Origin: CBDTTW01 sp965363675
GTDB lineage: Bacteria > Bacteroidota > Rhodothermia > Rhodothermales > DASSAV01
Assembly (NCBI GenBank): GCA_965363675.1
Contig: CBDTTW010000038.1
Span: 1-19,829 of the forward strand
Reading direction: 5' to 3'
DNA length: 19,829 nt
Part shown: positions 1 to 7,900 of the stretch, one piece after another
Position numbering within the stretch: the stretch's first letter is position 1
How the letters are laid out: each line of letters opens with the position of its first letter
The notes under the pieces: model-generated
Told to the model about the DNA's origin: nothing
Seen by the model: only the letters and a program-made list of their open reading frames with translations
The model's database searches: none
Program-made: the position numbers and the translations under genes

Positions 1-189
1 GTGGGCGGCATCGACTCGGCCGAGGAGGCGTACGCCCGCATCTGCGCCGGGGCCTCGCTCGTGCAGCTCTACACCGGCCTTGTCTATGAAGGCCCCGGCC
101 TCGTGCGCGCCGTCAAGGAAGGTCTGGCTCGCCTCGTCGAGCGCGACGGCTACGGCAGCCTCGCCGAAGCCGTCGGCAGCCGCGCCTGA
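1..189 (+). CDS. pyrD: Dihydroorotate dehydrogenase (quinone), C-terminal end (partial)
   Basis: Only the last 62 codons lie in the window; the gene begins upstream, so the GTG at base 1 is not its start. The segment has the C-terminal signature of class 2 dihydroorotate dehydrogenase: GGI-SAEEAYARI, then AGASLVQLYTGLVYEGPGLV, then an amphipathic tail. In this family the GASLVQLYTG stretch closes the FMN phosphate-binding end of the TIM barrel. The enzyme is membrane-associated, oxidises dihydroorotate to orotate and passes electrons to quinone in pyrimidine synthesis. The stop is TGA at 187-189. The next gene starts 108 bases later and appears to have its own promoter, so no operon link is implied. 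Confidence 0.9.
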   Translation: MGGIDSAEEAYARICAGASLVQLYTGLVYEGPGLVRAVKEGLARLVERDGYGSLAEAVGSRA

Positions 190-208
190 GGCGATATGCG
201 ACCGCGCG

Positions 209-237
209 TTGCCTTTGCCCCCTCCATGCGATAGATT
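209..237 (+). promoter_or_regulatory. Candidate sigma70-type promoter for the acyl-CoA ligase gene
   Basis: TTGCCT (209-214) and TAGATT (232-237) are separated by 17 bases in the gap between pyrD and the ligase gene. They match the -35/-10 consensus at 4 of 6 and 4 of 6 positions. TAGATTTT also resembles the Bacteroidota -7 box TAnnTTTG. A short GC hairpin (249-254 pairing with 258-263) follows in the presumed leader. This is a prediction from spacing and motif only. Confidence 0.4.
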
Positions 238-297
238 TTCCGGATTCCGCCCGGCGCCCGGGCTTTCGCCGCACTGCTTCAGCACCTCCGTAGCCTT

Positions 298-2187
298 ATG
301 CCAGCCATCGTAGACTTCGAAACGATCTCCGGGATGTTCGTGAACCTGTTCGCCTCGCAGGAGGGGCAGGGCCGCACCGTGATGCAATACAAAGACCGGC
401 AGAGCGGCGCCTGGACGCCTATCACCTGGGAAGCGCTTCGCGGGATGGTCGAGGCCATGATGGGCTACCTGCATGCCCAGGGCGTCCGCCCGGGCGACCG
501 CATCGCCATCCTTTCGGAGAACCGCCCCGAGTGGGCCGTCGCCGACATCGCCACCCAACTGCTCGGCGCCGTCAACGTCTCGCTTTACACCTCGCTGCCG
601 GCCCCGCAGGTGGAATACATCCTGAAGGACTCGGGGGCGCGCCTGCTGTTCGTCTCGACGGGTTTGCAACTCAAAAAAGCCGAGCAGGTGATCGGGGCGT
701 GCCCTGACTTGCAGCAGATCGTGGCGATGAACGAGCCGCGCGCCGACGCCCCGGCCGCCGTCCGGTCGTGGGCGCAGGCCGCCGCGGAAGGCGCCGCCTA
801 CTGGAAAGGGCGCAGCCGCGAACTCTGGAGCCTGGCGCGCGCCGTCCGGCCCGGCGACCTTTCGGCGCTCATCTACACCAGCGGCACGACCGGCAACCCG
901 AAGGGCGTCATGCTGACGCACGACAACTTCGCCTCGAACGTCAAAGGCGCCCTCATTCGGGTGCCGTTCGGCCCTGAGGATCACCACCTCTCGTTCCTGC
1001 CGCTTTGCCACTCGTTCGAGCGGACGGCGGGTTACCTCTCGGTGCTGGCGGCCGGGGCCATGATCTCCTACGCCGAGAGCATCGACACGGTGAGCCGCAA
1101 CCTCGAAGAAGTGCGCCCCACCGTCATGATCTCAGTGCCGCGCCTGTTCGAGAAAGTGTACAACCTGATCGCCAAGTCGGTCGAGGAAGGTTCGCCCGCC
1201 AAGAAGAAGATCTTCGCGTGGGCCGTCGAGACGGGCAAGCGGGCCGCCGCGCGCCGGAAGTCGGGCGCGCCCTTGGGGCTTGCGCTTCAGGCGCAGCAGC
1301 GCATCGCGCACCAGCTCGTGTTCTCGAAGCTGCACCAGAAGATGGGCGGCAACCTGCGCTTTGCCGTTTCGGGCGGGGCGGCGCTGCCCCGGCCCATCGG
1401 CGAGTTTTTCGAGGCCGCCGGCATCATGATCATCGAAGGCTACGGCCTGACCGAGACCGCGCCGGTGCTGGCCGTCAACCCCTACGGCATGCCGCGCTAC
1501 GGCGCCGTGGGGCACATCATGCCGGGGGTGACGGTAGGCATCCAGCGCGTGAGCGACGGCAAGGTGATCGCGGCCCTGTGCGGCGACCACTACCCCTCCA
1601 CGCTCCGGAGCGACGAGGGCGAAATCGTCGTCAAGGGGCGCAACGTCATGAAAGGCTACTGGAACAACGAGGCCGAGACGCGCGCCGCCATCGACGCCGA
1701 CGGCTGGTACCACACCGGCGACGTAGGGCGCTTCGACAACGGCTACCTGCTCATCACCGACCGGATCAAGCACATGATCGTCTCGGCCGGCGGCAAGAAC
1801 ATCTACCCGGCCCCCATCGAGGAGCAGTTCAAGTCGGCGCCGTACATCGACCAGATCCTCGTCGTGGGCGAAGGGCGCGAGTACCTCACGGCGCTGGTGG
1901 TGCCGGCCTTCGAGGCCCTGCGGCGCTACGCCGAGGAGCAGCAGATCCCCGCCGAGCCCGAGGAGGCGTTGCTGGGGCATCCGCAGGTGCGGGCGCTCTA
2001 CGAGTCGTACTTCACGGCCTACTCACGCGGGGCGGCCGCCCCCGAGAAGATCCGCGACTTCCGGCTGATCGCCGAGCCGTTCACCGTCGAGAACAACCTC
2101 ATGACGCCCTCGCTGAAGCTGCGCCGCCGCGCCATCGAGAAGCAGTACGCCGACGTGATCGCGGCAATGTACGGGCAGTTCGCCTGA
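298..2187 (+). CDS. fadD: Long-chain fatty acid-CoA ligase (AMP-forming)
   Basis: This 629-residue protein has the usual length for long-chain acyl-CoA synthetases of the adenylate-forming superfamily. Such enzymes activate fatty acids with ATP to acyl-AMP and then acyl-CoA, at the inner face of the membrane, feeding beta-oxidation or lipid synthesis. Visible motifs: the AMP-binding loop IYTSGTTGNPKG (residues 192-203); YGLTET from Y382, which contacts adenine; YHTGD from Y471, whose Asp475 binds ribose; GGKNIYP around K500 in the hinge and C-terminal domain; and the catalytic-type lysine K607 in TPSLKLRRR near the end. All key residues are present. The ATG at 298 fits the family N-terminus, although no Shine-Dalgarno sequence is visible. 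The FadD15-like eukaryotic-type subgroup fits best; exact chain-length preference cannot be read. Confidence 0.92.
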   Translation: MPAIVDFETISGMFVNLFASQEGQGRTVMQYKDRQSGAWTPITWEALRGMVEAMMGYLHAQGVRPGDRIAILSENRPEWAVADIATQLLGAVNVSLYTSLPAPQVEYILKDSGARLLFVSTGLQLKKAEQVIGACPDLQQIVAMNEPRADAPAAVRSWAQAAAEGAAYWKGRSRELWSLARAVRPGDLSALIYTSGTTGNPKGVMLTHDNFASNVKGALIRVPFGPEDHHLSFLPLCHSFERTAGYLSVLAAGAMISYAESIDTVSRNLEEVRPTVMISVPRLFEKVYNLIAKSVEEGSPAKKKIFAWAVETGKRAAARRKSGAPLGLALQAQQRIAHQLVFSKLHQKMGGNLRFAVSGGAALPRPIGEFFEAAGIMIIEGYGLTETAPVLAVNPYGMPRYGAVGHIMPGVTVGIQRVSDGKVIAALCGDHYPSTLRSDEGEIVVKGRNVMKGYWNNEAETRAAIDADGWYHTGDVGRFDNGYLLITDRIKHMIVSAGGKNIYPAPIEEQFKSAPYIDQILVVGEGREYLTALVVPAFEALRRYAEEQQIPAEPEEALLGHPQVRALYESYFTAYSRGAAAPEKIRDFRLIAEPFTVENNLMTPSLKLRRRAIEKQYADVIAAMYGQFA

Positions 2188-2241
2188 GCCCTGCGGGCGG
2201 CCGGGGCGCGCCCATGCCCCGGCCCCGGCGTTTTCAGGGCT
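2187..2241 (+). terminator. Nested hairpin after the acyl-CoA ligase gene, probable terminator
   Basis: Two nested perfect stems begin at the ligase stop codon. The outer stem AGCCCTG (2187-2193) pairs with CAGGGCT (2235-2241). The inner stem GGCCGGGGC (2199-2207) pairs with GCCCCGGCC (2216-2224) around an 8-base loop. Four Ts (2231-2234) follow the inner stem at short distance. It separates the ligase gene from the tRNA gene and probably ends ligase transcription, though the T-run is short. Confidence 0.5.
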
Positions 2242-2268
2242 GCGCGTCCGTTAGAATTTCCCGTGGGG

Positions 2269-2299
2269 TTTGGCGGCGGCGCAGCGTATGGTGTATATT
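2269..2299 (+). promoter_or_regulatory. Candidate promoter for tRNA-Pro
   Basis: TTGGCG (2270-2275) and TATATT (2294-2299) are 18 bases apart, in one of the few AT-richer spots before the tRNA. TTTG at 2269-2272 also fits a Bacteroidota -33 element. The mature tRNA would begin about 36 bases after the predicted transcription start, leaving a short leader for RNase P. Motif evidence only. Confidence 0.45.
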
Positions 2300-2341
2300 C
2301 CGGACTCGCCTCGCAACGCACCGGGGAGGCGAACCCGAGTT

Positions 2342-2415
<74 letters not shown>

Positions 2416-2421
2416 CATACG

Positions 2422-2464
2422 AAAATCGGTCCTCCTGTTATCAGGAGGGCCGATTTTTTGTTTT
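2422..2464 (+). terminator. Rho-independent terminator of tRNA-Pro
   Basis: A long hairpin: AAAATCGGTCCTCCTG (2422-2437), loop TTAT (2438-2441), and CAGGAGGGCCGATTTT (2442-2457), paired throughout with a single G-T wobble, running into a T-rich tail. The A-run before the stem and T-run after it make the element nearly symmetric, so it could also stop transcription from the other side. Confidence 0.92.
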
Positions 2465-3010
2465 ATGGTGGGTCTGAGATATGACGCTTGGAAAGGGGTG
2501 GTGTACACGCGGCATTATAGCTATCTATGCAAGATATAGAAAGAATGGATTTCTTGAAGCGTGATACGTGATGCGCTGCCCGCTCACCGACGCCATTCGA
2601 GACGCTGAAACGGATGCGGCCCAGGTGAGCACCGTCTGTAATCGGCTGTAACAGTGGCCCGCCAGAGTCTTTTCGCTGATGGGGAGATGGAAGTCCTCCT
2701 GCGCGGGATACACGCTGCGTAGATGCTTATACGGTATGGGGGGTTGGTCTTAATTTCTGCCGATCTTAAACGTAGCTGGCTGCCCGCCGTAGGCGCGGGT
2801 GCTCAGTCGGGGGCCGCCTGATCCGGCCGGGCGCCTCGGAGTCGCTCGGGAACACCGCCGAGGCCAACATCGGGCAGTGGGCCGCCTCGGCTGCCGGGGC
2901 GAGCGCCGGTTCGCCGCGGCCCTGCGAGCGCCGGCCCCCGCCGCAACCTTTCTGCCGGACCTTTCGTAGCGGCGCTTCAAGGCTTTCCGGTCCCTGCCGT
3001 TAACGATAGC
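2465..3010. other. Gene-poor stretch of about 550 bases, no supported gene
   Basis: No reading frame here looks coding on either strand. Bases 2465-2780 are clearly less GC-rich than the rest of the window and contain AT-rich motifs such as ATTATAG (2514-2520). Bases 2780-3010 return to high GC. Possible reading frames in this region have low-complexity or Arg/Pro-rich translations without recognisable domains. It could be a decayed mobile or coding remnant beside the tRNA, but no terminal repeats, transposase motif or duplicated tRNA end was seen. Confidence 0.5.
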
Positions 3011-3496
3011 ATGCCTACCTTCGTACATGTCGTCGCGGGCGTGGCCGGGCCGGCGCTCGGGCTGGCTGCACTCCACTTTCCCCACGGCGTCCCGGTTCAC
3101 CGCGCCCTCGGCAAAGCGTACCTCGGCGCCTGGCTCGTCATCGGCGCGACGGGCTTCGCCCTGGGGGCGGATACGCCTGTCGTCAGCCCGTTCGAGGCGC
3201 TTACGGCGGCGGGGCTGCTGTGCGTAGCGCCGGCCTATGGGGCCGTGCTGCTGCGCCGCCGCATCGGGCGGCGGTGGTTGCGCCGGCATCATACCTGGAT
3301 GCCGGCCTCCCTGGCGGCGCTCCTCGTGACGGCCCTGAACCAGACGATCCTGCAAACGGTCGGGATGTACCCTCGCCGGCTGTTCCGGGCCCTGGTGCTC
3401 TCGCCGTTCGTCGTGCTGCCGACGCTGCACCGCCGCCTCGACCGGCGCTACGGCTTCGCCTCGGCCAAGACGTCCGCTCAGAAGCCGGTGAAGTAG
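3011..3496 (+). CDS. Small integral membrane protein, DUF2306-like
   Basis: A 161-residue, strongly hydrophobic protein with about four membrane segments: residues about 4-22 (after MPTFVHVVAGVAG), 35-53, 62-82 and 98-118, the last followed by a basic C-terminal part. The pattern HxxxG at the N-terminus, VHRALGKAY in the first loop and HHTWMPASLAALLVTALNQ resembles the DUF2306/YozB-like family of small membrane proteins with conserved histidines, whose function is not established. The tail is hydrophilic and lysine-rich. The last 19 bases overlap, tail to tail, the 3' end of the convergent mrr pseudogene. The start ATG at 3011 is the first in frame; no clear ribosome-binding site is seen. Family assignment is by remembered pattern and is moderate. 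Confidence 0.7.
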   Translation: MPTFVHVVAGVAGPALGLAALHFPHGVPVHRALGKAYLGAWLVIGATGFALGADTPVVSPFEALTAAGLLCVAPAYGAVLLRRRIGRRWLRRHHTWMPASLAALLVTALNQTILQTVGMYPRRLFRALVLSPFVVLPTLHRRLDRRYGFASAKTSAQKPVK

Positions 3497-4394
3497 TCGG
3501 AGTCGATTTTTTGCACCTGGTAGGCGGCCACCGGGCTGACCCCCACGCCGAAGTCGATCATGAGCTTTGCCAGGGCGGCCCCGTCGAGGAGCACGATCTT
3601 CGAGTCGATGCGGGAAACGTAGTCGCGCGCTTCTCTGGTAAAATCAGAGGTCGTGATGAAAATGCCCTTGCGGGCGCGCTGCCCCTGAAGCGCCCCGGCG
3701 AACTTCTGCACGTCCGGGCGCCCGACGGCCTCTTGCCGGCGCTTGGCCTGAATGTAGATGTTGTCGAGGCCGAGGTGGTCCTCCTTGATGACGCCGTCGA
3801 TGCCCTCGTCGCCGCTGCGCCCGATGGCCTGCCCGGCGTCCTGGCGGTTGCCTCCGTAGCCCATCCGGACGAGCACGTCTACGACGATGCGCTCGAAAAC
3901 CGAGGGGTCGGATTCCCGCAGCCGGGTCAGGATCTCGCTTGCGGGCGCTGCCTGAAGCTGCTCGAAAGCCTCAAGAGCGCTTCCTCCGGCGTCCGGCGCT
4001 CGTCCTGCGGCGCGTGCGTCTCGTCCCTGGGCGCCGCGCCCCGCTGCTTGCGGCTCGACCGGAGGAAGTCAGCAAACTCCGGAAACGGGCTCAGGTCTTT
4101 TGGAGTGAGGCTCGGCGGGTCCTCTTGCAGGACGGCGCGGCCTCTATCCGTGATCTGGAGAAATCCGCGCTGCGGACCCGAGAGCAGGCCCGCCTTTTTC
4201 AGGTACGTCGCGGCCCACTGGGCGCGGTTGAGAAATACGGGGCTGCCGCCGGGAAGCAGCGCTTTTTGCTCTTTCTCGGTGAGCGCAAACGCCTCGGCGA
4301 GCGCGGCGGCGGCCTCCCGAAACCGGCGCGATTGGCCGTCGCCGGCAAGGCGCAGGAGCGGGAGCATGCACGAGGCATAATCCGGGATGGACAT
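3478..4394 (-). pseudogene. mrr: Mrr type IV restriction endonuclease, frameshifted
   Basis: Mrr proteins cut methylated DNA and consist of an N-terminal winged-helix domain and a C-terminal PD-(D/E)xK nuclease domain. The first part, starting MSIPDY at 4394, carries the winged-helix signature (NRAQWAATYLKKAGLL, then FPEFADFL) and runs to TPEEAL before drifting into nonsense and stopping at 3927-3929. The second frame continues with EAFEQLQ, SVFERIVVDVLVRMGYGG, GDEGIDGVI, IYIQAKR (the Q-x-K motif), KGIFITTSDF and ends DSDYFTGF, a full nuclease domain. The frames join at 3974-3977, where AGAG on the plus strand reads CTCT in the gene. Removing one CT restores TPEEALEAFEQLQ and a 304-residue protein, the same length as E. 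coli Mrr as I recall it. This is either a real inactivating 2-base insertion or a sequencing error. The 3' end overlaps the DUF2306-like gene by 19 bases. Confidence 0.88.
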
Positions 4395-4424
4395 AGGGCG
4401 GACGGGCGGATCGGCGGGGACTGC

Positions 4425-4453
4425 TATAATAGAGGCGCGCGCCAGACCGGAAA
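4425..4453 (-). promoter_or_regulatory. Candidate mrr promoter; the -10 box is readable on both strands
   Basis: CTATAATAG (4424-4432) gives TATTAT on the minus strand (4431-4426), with TTTCCG (4453-4448) 16 bases upstream, placing the start of transcription roughly 25 bases before the mrr ATG at 4394. The same spot reads a perfect TATAAT (4425-4430) on the plus strand, pointing towards the phosphotriesterase-like gene at 4537, although no good plus-strand -35 is visible. It may be a shared divergent promoter. Confidence 0.38.
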
Positions 4454-4536
4454 GGCCGGGAGCGCCCCCGCGAAACCGGGCCGTGGCGGCGCGGTGTAAC
4501 GGGGGCTGCCCTTTGCCCACCTTTCCCCTGCCGCCG

Positions 4537-5535
4537 ATGCGCTACTCCCGCCGCGCCTTTCTGGCGCAGAGCGCCGCCCTGCTTGCGCTGGCGCGCCCGG
4601 CCGAGGCGCCGACCGTCATGACCGTGGCCGGCCCGGTCGCTGCGGCCGACCTCGGGCCGATGCTGCCGCACGAGCATTTGTTCTCGACGTTCGGCGCCGC
4701 GCCGACGGCCCACCCCGACTACGACGCGGCGGCCCTCACGGCGGCCGTGGGGCCTTACCTGCGCCGCCTGCACGGGCTGGGCTGCCGCGCCATCGCCGAC
4801 TGCACGGCGCAGTACTTCGGGCGCGACCCGCTGCGGCTGCGCGCGCTCTCGGAAGCCTCGGGCGTGCGCGTGCTCACGAACACCGGCTATTACGGCGCCG
4901 CCGAGGACCGCTACGTGCCCGCCCACGCCTTCGCGGAGGACGCCGACGCGCTGGCCCGGCGCTGGACGCGCGAGTTCACGCACGGCATCGGCGAGACGGG
5001 CATCCGGCCGGGCTTCATCAAGATCGGCGTGGACGCGGGGCCGCTCTCGGCCATCGACCGCAAGCTCGTCGCGGCGGCGGCGCGTACGCATGCCGCGACG
5101 GGGCTCGTGATCGCTTCGCACACGGGCGGCTCGGCGGCCGCCGCCTTCGAGCAGCTCGACGTGCTCCGGGCCGAAGGCGTTGCGGCGGAGGCGTGGATCT
5201 GGGTGCACGCCCACGCCGCCGACGACCCGGCGGCGCTCCTCCGGGCGGCGGAGCAGGGGGCCTGGATCTCGCTCGATGGCCTCTCGCCCGCATCGGCGGC
5301 GGCGCATCTGGCGCGCCTGGAGGCGCTCCGGGCGGCGGAGCGGCTCGGGCAGGTCCTGCTCTCGCACGACGGCAACTCGTTCCGGGCCGGCGGGCGGCCG
5401 CCCAAGCCCTACGAAGCGCTCTGGACGCACTTTCTGCCGATGCTCTCCGAGGCCGGCTTCACCCCGGCCGAGCAGTCGGCGCTCGTCGAGCAGAACCCGG
5501 CGCGCGCCTTTGCCCTGCGGGCGCGCCTGCGCTAG
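4537..5535 (+). CDS. Phosphotriesterase-family metal-dependent hydrolase, Tat-exported
   Basis: The frame is open from 4387, but the ATG at 4537 is chosen because it begins a twin-arginine signal: SRRAFLAQ (residues 4-11), a hydrophobic stretch to about 20, then PAEA, a plausible cleavage site. The 332-residue protein matches the phosphotriesterase/lactonase family (amidohydrolase superfamily TIM barrel). Its metal ligands are all visible: HEH (H45, H47), the lysine in FIKIGVD (K162, normally carboxylated), ASHTG (H195), WVHAHA (H224 or H226) and SHDGN (D278). Family members hydrolyse lactones or phosphotriesters, and the natural substrate is usually unknown. A Tat signal implies folding with metals in the cytoplasm and work in the periplasm. 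It lies divergent from mrr and upstream of mutA, with no sign of co-function with either. Confidence 0.85.
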   Translation: MRYSRRAFLAQSAALLALARPAEAPTVMTVAGPVAAADLGPMLPHEHLFSTFGAAPTAHPDYDAAALTAAVGPYLRRLHGLGCRAIADCTAQYFGRDPLRLRALSEASGVRVLTNTGYYGAAEDRYVPAHAFAEDADALARRWTREFTHGIGETGIRPGFIKIGVDAGPLSAIDRKLVAAAARTHAATGLVIASHTGGSAAAAFEQLDVLRAEGVAAEAWIWVHAHAADDPAALLRAAEQGAWISLDGLSPASAAAHLARLEALRAAERLGQVLLSHDGNSFRAGGRPPKPYEALWTHFLPMLSEAGFTPAEQSALVEQNPARAFALRARLR

Positions 5536-5733
5536 CGCCTGCAACGAACCGGTAATGCGTGCGCGGCGGGCGCGCCTAAATCCAACAGGTGCGCTAGCTT
5601 GAAGCAAAAGGAGCACGCAGGGCTTCGGGAAGGGCAGGCGTGTGAATTTTGAACTGGTAATTTTACGGATAGCGCTATGGGAAGCCGCAAGTCTTAGGTT
5701 CGTCCCGCAACCTCCCTTTTCGGATGCGCGCCG

Positions 5734-5764
5734 CCGCCCGAGGCGAGGCGCCTGCGCCGGGCGG
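5734..5764 (+). other. Hairpin in the presumed 5' leader of mutA
   Basis: CCGCCCG (5734-5740) pairs with CGGGCGG (5758-5764), and inside it AGGCG (5741-5745) pairs with CGCCT (5749-5753). It sits 42 bases before the mutA start in a leader that also holds an AT-rich patch (5645-5670), a possible promoter zone containing TTGAAC (5649-5654). No T-run follows, so this is not an ordinary terminator. There is no cobalamin aptamer signature in this leader. Confidence 0.35.
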
Positions 5765-5806
5765 GGTTGCCCCCTGAACGATTCCGCACCGTAGATCCGC
5801 AGGCTT

Positions 5807-7900
5807 ATGTTATCAAAAGATATTTCGCTGGCCGACGAGTTCGAGCCGGTATCGTACGACGCCTGGCGCGCCGCCGTCGAGGTGGACCTCAAGGGCGTGC
5901 CGTTCGAGAAGAAGCTCGTTACGCACACCTACGAAGGCTTCGAGATCCCGCCCGTGTACTGGCGCAAGGACTGGGACCCCACGGGCGACCCGTCGGGCAT
6001 GCCCGGCATGCCGCCCTTCACGCGCGGCGCCTCGCTCCTGGGCAACAGCCGCAGCGGCTGGGATATCCGCCAGGAGCACGCCGCCCCGAGCCCGGCGGCC
6101 GTCAACCAGGCCATCCTGACCGACCTGAACCGGGGCGTCACCTCGGTGCTGCTGCGCCTGGACGTGGCCGCCCGCAACGGCATGGACGTGGCCTCGGAAG
6201 AGGCCGCTTCGCGCGCCGGCCGCGACGGCGTGATGCTCTACGATGCGGCCGGCTTCGGGCAGGCCCTCAAGGACGTGCGCCTCGACATCGCCGGGGTGGC
6301 CCTGGAAGCGGGAGCAGCCTTCCTGCCTGCCGCCGCCCTGCTCACGGCGACGGCGCGGGCGCAAGGCGTCGCTCCGGAGACGCTGCATTTCGCCTTCAAC
6401 GCCGACCCGCTGGCCGTGCTGGCCCGCGACGGCTCGCTGCCGACCTCCCTGGAGACCGCCTACCGCGACCTGGCCGATCTGGCCGCCTGGACGAGCCGCA
6501 ACCTCCCGGCCTCGACGGCCGTGCGCGTGGGCACGGGGCCGTACCACCACGCCGGGGCCAACGCCGCGCAGGACCTCGGCTTCTCAATGGCGACCGGCCT
6601 GCGCTACCTGCGCGTGCTCACCGAAGCGGGCCTCTCCGTCGAGGACGCGGCGCGCCAGATGGTGTTCAGCTACAGCGTCGGGACGAACTTCTTCCTCGCC
6701 ATTGCCAAGCTGCGCGCGGCGCGCAAGCTGTGGGCGCGCGTCCTCGAGGCGTGCGGCGGAGACGCCGCCGCGGCGCCGCTCAAGATGCACGTCCGCCCGA
6801 GCAAGCGCGTCCTGACCACGCGCGACCCGTGGGTGAACATGCTGCGCAACACGGTGTGCTGCTTCGCCGGGGCCGTGGCGGGCGCCGAGGCCATCACGTC
6901 CGAGCCGTTCGACAAGGCCATCGGCCTCTCGAACGACTTCTCGCGGCGCATCGCGCGCAACACGCAGATCATCCTGCAAGAAGAATCGCACCTGAGCCGC
7001 GTCATCGACCCGGCGGGCGGCTGCTGGATGGTCGAGAGCCAGACCGACACGCTCGCGGAGCTTTCCTGGAAGGTCTTGCAGGAGGTCGAGGCCGAAGGCG
7101 GCATGGAGCAGGCGCTGCTTTCGGGATGGGTCGGCCGCCGGATCGACTCGGCCTTCGCTCCGCGCGCCAAAAACATCGCCGTGCGCAAAGACCAGATCAC
7201 CGGGGTGAGCGAGTTTCCGGACATCTTCGAGAAGCCGGTCCTGCGCGACGCGCCCGACTACGAGGCGCTGCGCCGCGCAGCCATCGAGGCCGCGCCCAAG
7301 CAGGCCCCCGCCGTGAAGCGCGGCGGCGTCGAGGCGCTCGTCGAGGCCGCCGCCGGCGGGGCGACCCTCGCGGGGATGGCCGCCGCCTTGTGGGCCGGGG
7401 CCGCCGAGGCGCCCTCCGTGGCCCCGGTGACGCCGCATCCCTACGCCGAGCCGTTCGAGGCCCTGCGCGACGAGAGCGACCGCCGCCTGGCCGCCACGGG
7501 CCGCCGCCCGTCGGTGTTCCTGGCGAACATGGGGCCGGTGGCCCACCACACGGCGCGCGCCGCCTTCGCTAAAAACTTCTTCGAGGCCGGAGGCTTCGAG
7601 GTCATCGGCGCCGCCGGCTTTGCCCGCGCCGACGAGGCCGCCGCCGCGTTCCGGAAGAGCGGGGCCCGCGTCGCCGTGATCTGCTCCTCGGATAAGCTCT
7701 ACGAAACCGTAGTCGCCGAGACCGCCCCGGCGCTCAAGGCGGCGGGCGCACGCGCCGTCGTGCTGGCCGGCTTCCCGGGCGACAAGGAAGCCGCCTACAA
7801 AGAGGCCGGCGTCGACCGCTTCATCTACATCAAGTGCAACGTACTGCAAACCCTGCGCGAGCTTCTCGAAGAAGAGGAGGTGATTCGTAATGATTCCTGA
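5807..7900 (+). CDS. mutA: Methylmalonyl-CoA mutase small (beta) subunit
   Basis: This 697-residue protein is homologous to MutB, encoded just downstream, and has the composition of the non-catalytic MutA subunit. The N-terminal part holds the family entry motif WDPTGDPSGMPGMPPFTRG and a barrel domain with YSVGTNFFLAIAKLRAARKLW, the counterpart of the mutase helix in MutB. The C-terminal flavodoxin-like domain (from about residue 565) lacks the B12-binding DxHxxG: the equivalent region reads NMGPVAHHTARAAFA (from N574). That loss is normal for MutA, which supports the dimer but does not bind cofactor. With MutB it interconverts (R)-methylmalonyl-CoA and succinyl-CoA in the cytoplasm, in propionate, branched-chain amino acid or odd-chain fat breakdown. 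The stop overlaps the mutB start by 11 bases, and the last codons contain mutB's Shine-Dalgarno sequence. Confidence 0.93.
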   Translation: MLSKDISLADEFEPVSYDAWRAAVEVDLKGVPFEKKLVTHTYEGFEIPPVYWRKDWDPTGDPSGMPGMPPFTRGASLLGNSRSGWDIRQEHAAPSPAAVNQAILTDLNRGVTSVLLRLDVAARNGMDVASEEAASRAGRDGVMLYDAAGFGQALKDVRLDIAGVALEAGAAFLPAAALLTATARAQGVAPETLHFAFNADPLAVLARDGSLPTSLETAYRDLADLAAWTSRNLPASTAVRVGTGPYHHAGANAAQDLGFSMATGLRYLRVLTEAGLSVEDAARQMVFSYSVGTNFFLAIAKLRAARKLWARVLEACGGDAAAAPLKMHVRPSKRVLTTRDPWVNMLRNTVCCFAGAVAGAEAITSEPFDKAIGLSNDFSRRIARNTQIILQEESHLSRVIDPAGGCWMVESQTDTLAELSWKVLQEVEAEGGMEQALLSGWVGRRIDSAFAPRAKNIAVRKDQITGVSEFPDIFEKPVLRDAPDYEALRRAAIEAAPKQAPAVKRGGVEALVEAAAGGATLAGMAAALWAGAAEAPSVAPVTPHPYAEPFEALRDESDRRLAATGRRPSVFLANMGPVAHHTARAAFAKNFFEAGGFEVIGAAGFARADEAAAAFRKSGARVAVICSSDKLYETVVAETAPALKAAGARAVVLAGFPGDKEAAYKEAGVDRFIYIKCNVLQTLRELLEEEEVIRNDS
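7875..7884 (+). promoter_or_regulatory. Extended Shine-Dalgarno sequence for mutB inside the 3' end of mutA
   Basis: AGGAGGTGAT is fully complementary to the usual 16S 3' tail and lies 5 bases before the mutB ATG at 7890. It is encoded within the final codons of mutA and fixes the mutB start. Most other genes in the window have no comparable site, so translational coupling of the two subunits is likely. Confidence 0.88.

Noticed and set aside
2559..2575. Repeat-like string with two GTGAT units (GTGATACGTGATGCG)
   Set aside because: Only two imperfect units; not an array, and no copy elsewhere in the window was noticed.
2525..2713. 62-codon minus-strand frame after the tRNA terminator
   Set aside because: No recognisable domain, no ribosome site and no convincing promoter; length is within chance.
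3927..3980. Programmed ribosomal frameshift in mrr
   Set aside because: There is no slippery heptamer or stimulatory structure, and Mrr family members are not known to use frameshifting. A two-base insertion or sequencing error explains it more simply.
5536..5806. Second cobalamin riboswitch before mutA
   Set aside because: The leader lacks the B12 box and the GCAACTG-type core; only a simple hairpin is present.
4144..5928. 594-codon minus-strand frame across the hydrolase gene
   Set aside because: Arg-rich shadow; the plus-strand gene has a Tat signal and all metal ligands.
7400..7900. MutA as an inactivated mutase because the DxHxxG motif is missing
   Set aside because: Loss of B12-binding residues is normal for the small subunit of heterodimeric methylmalonyl-CoA mutases.
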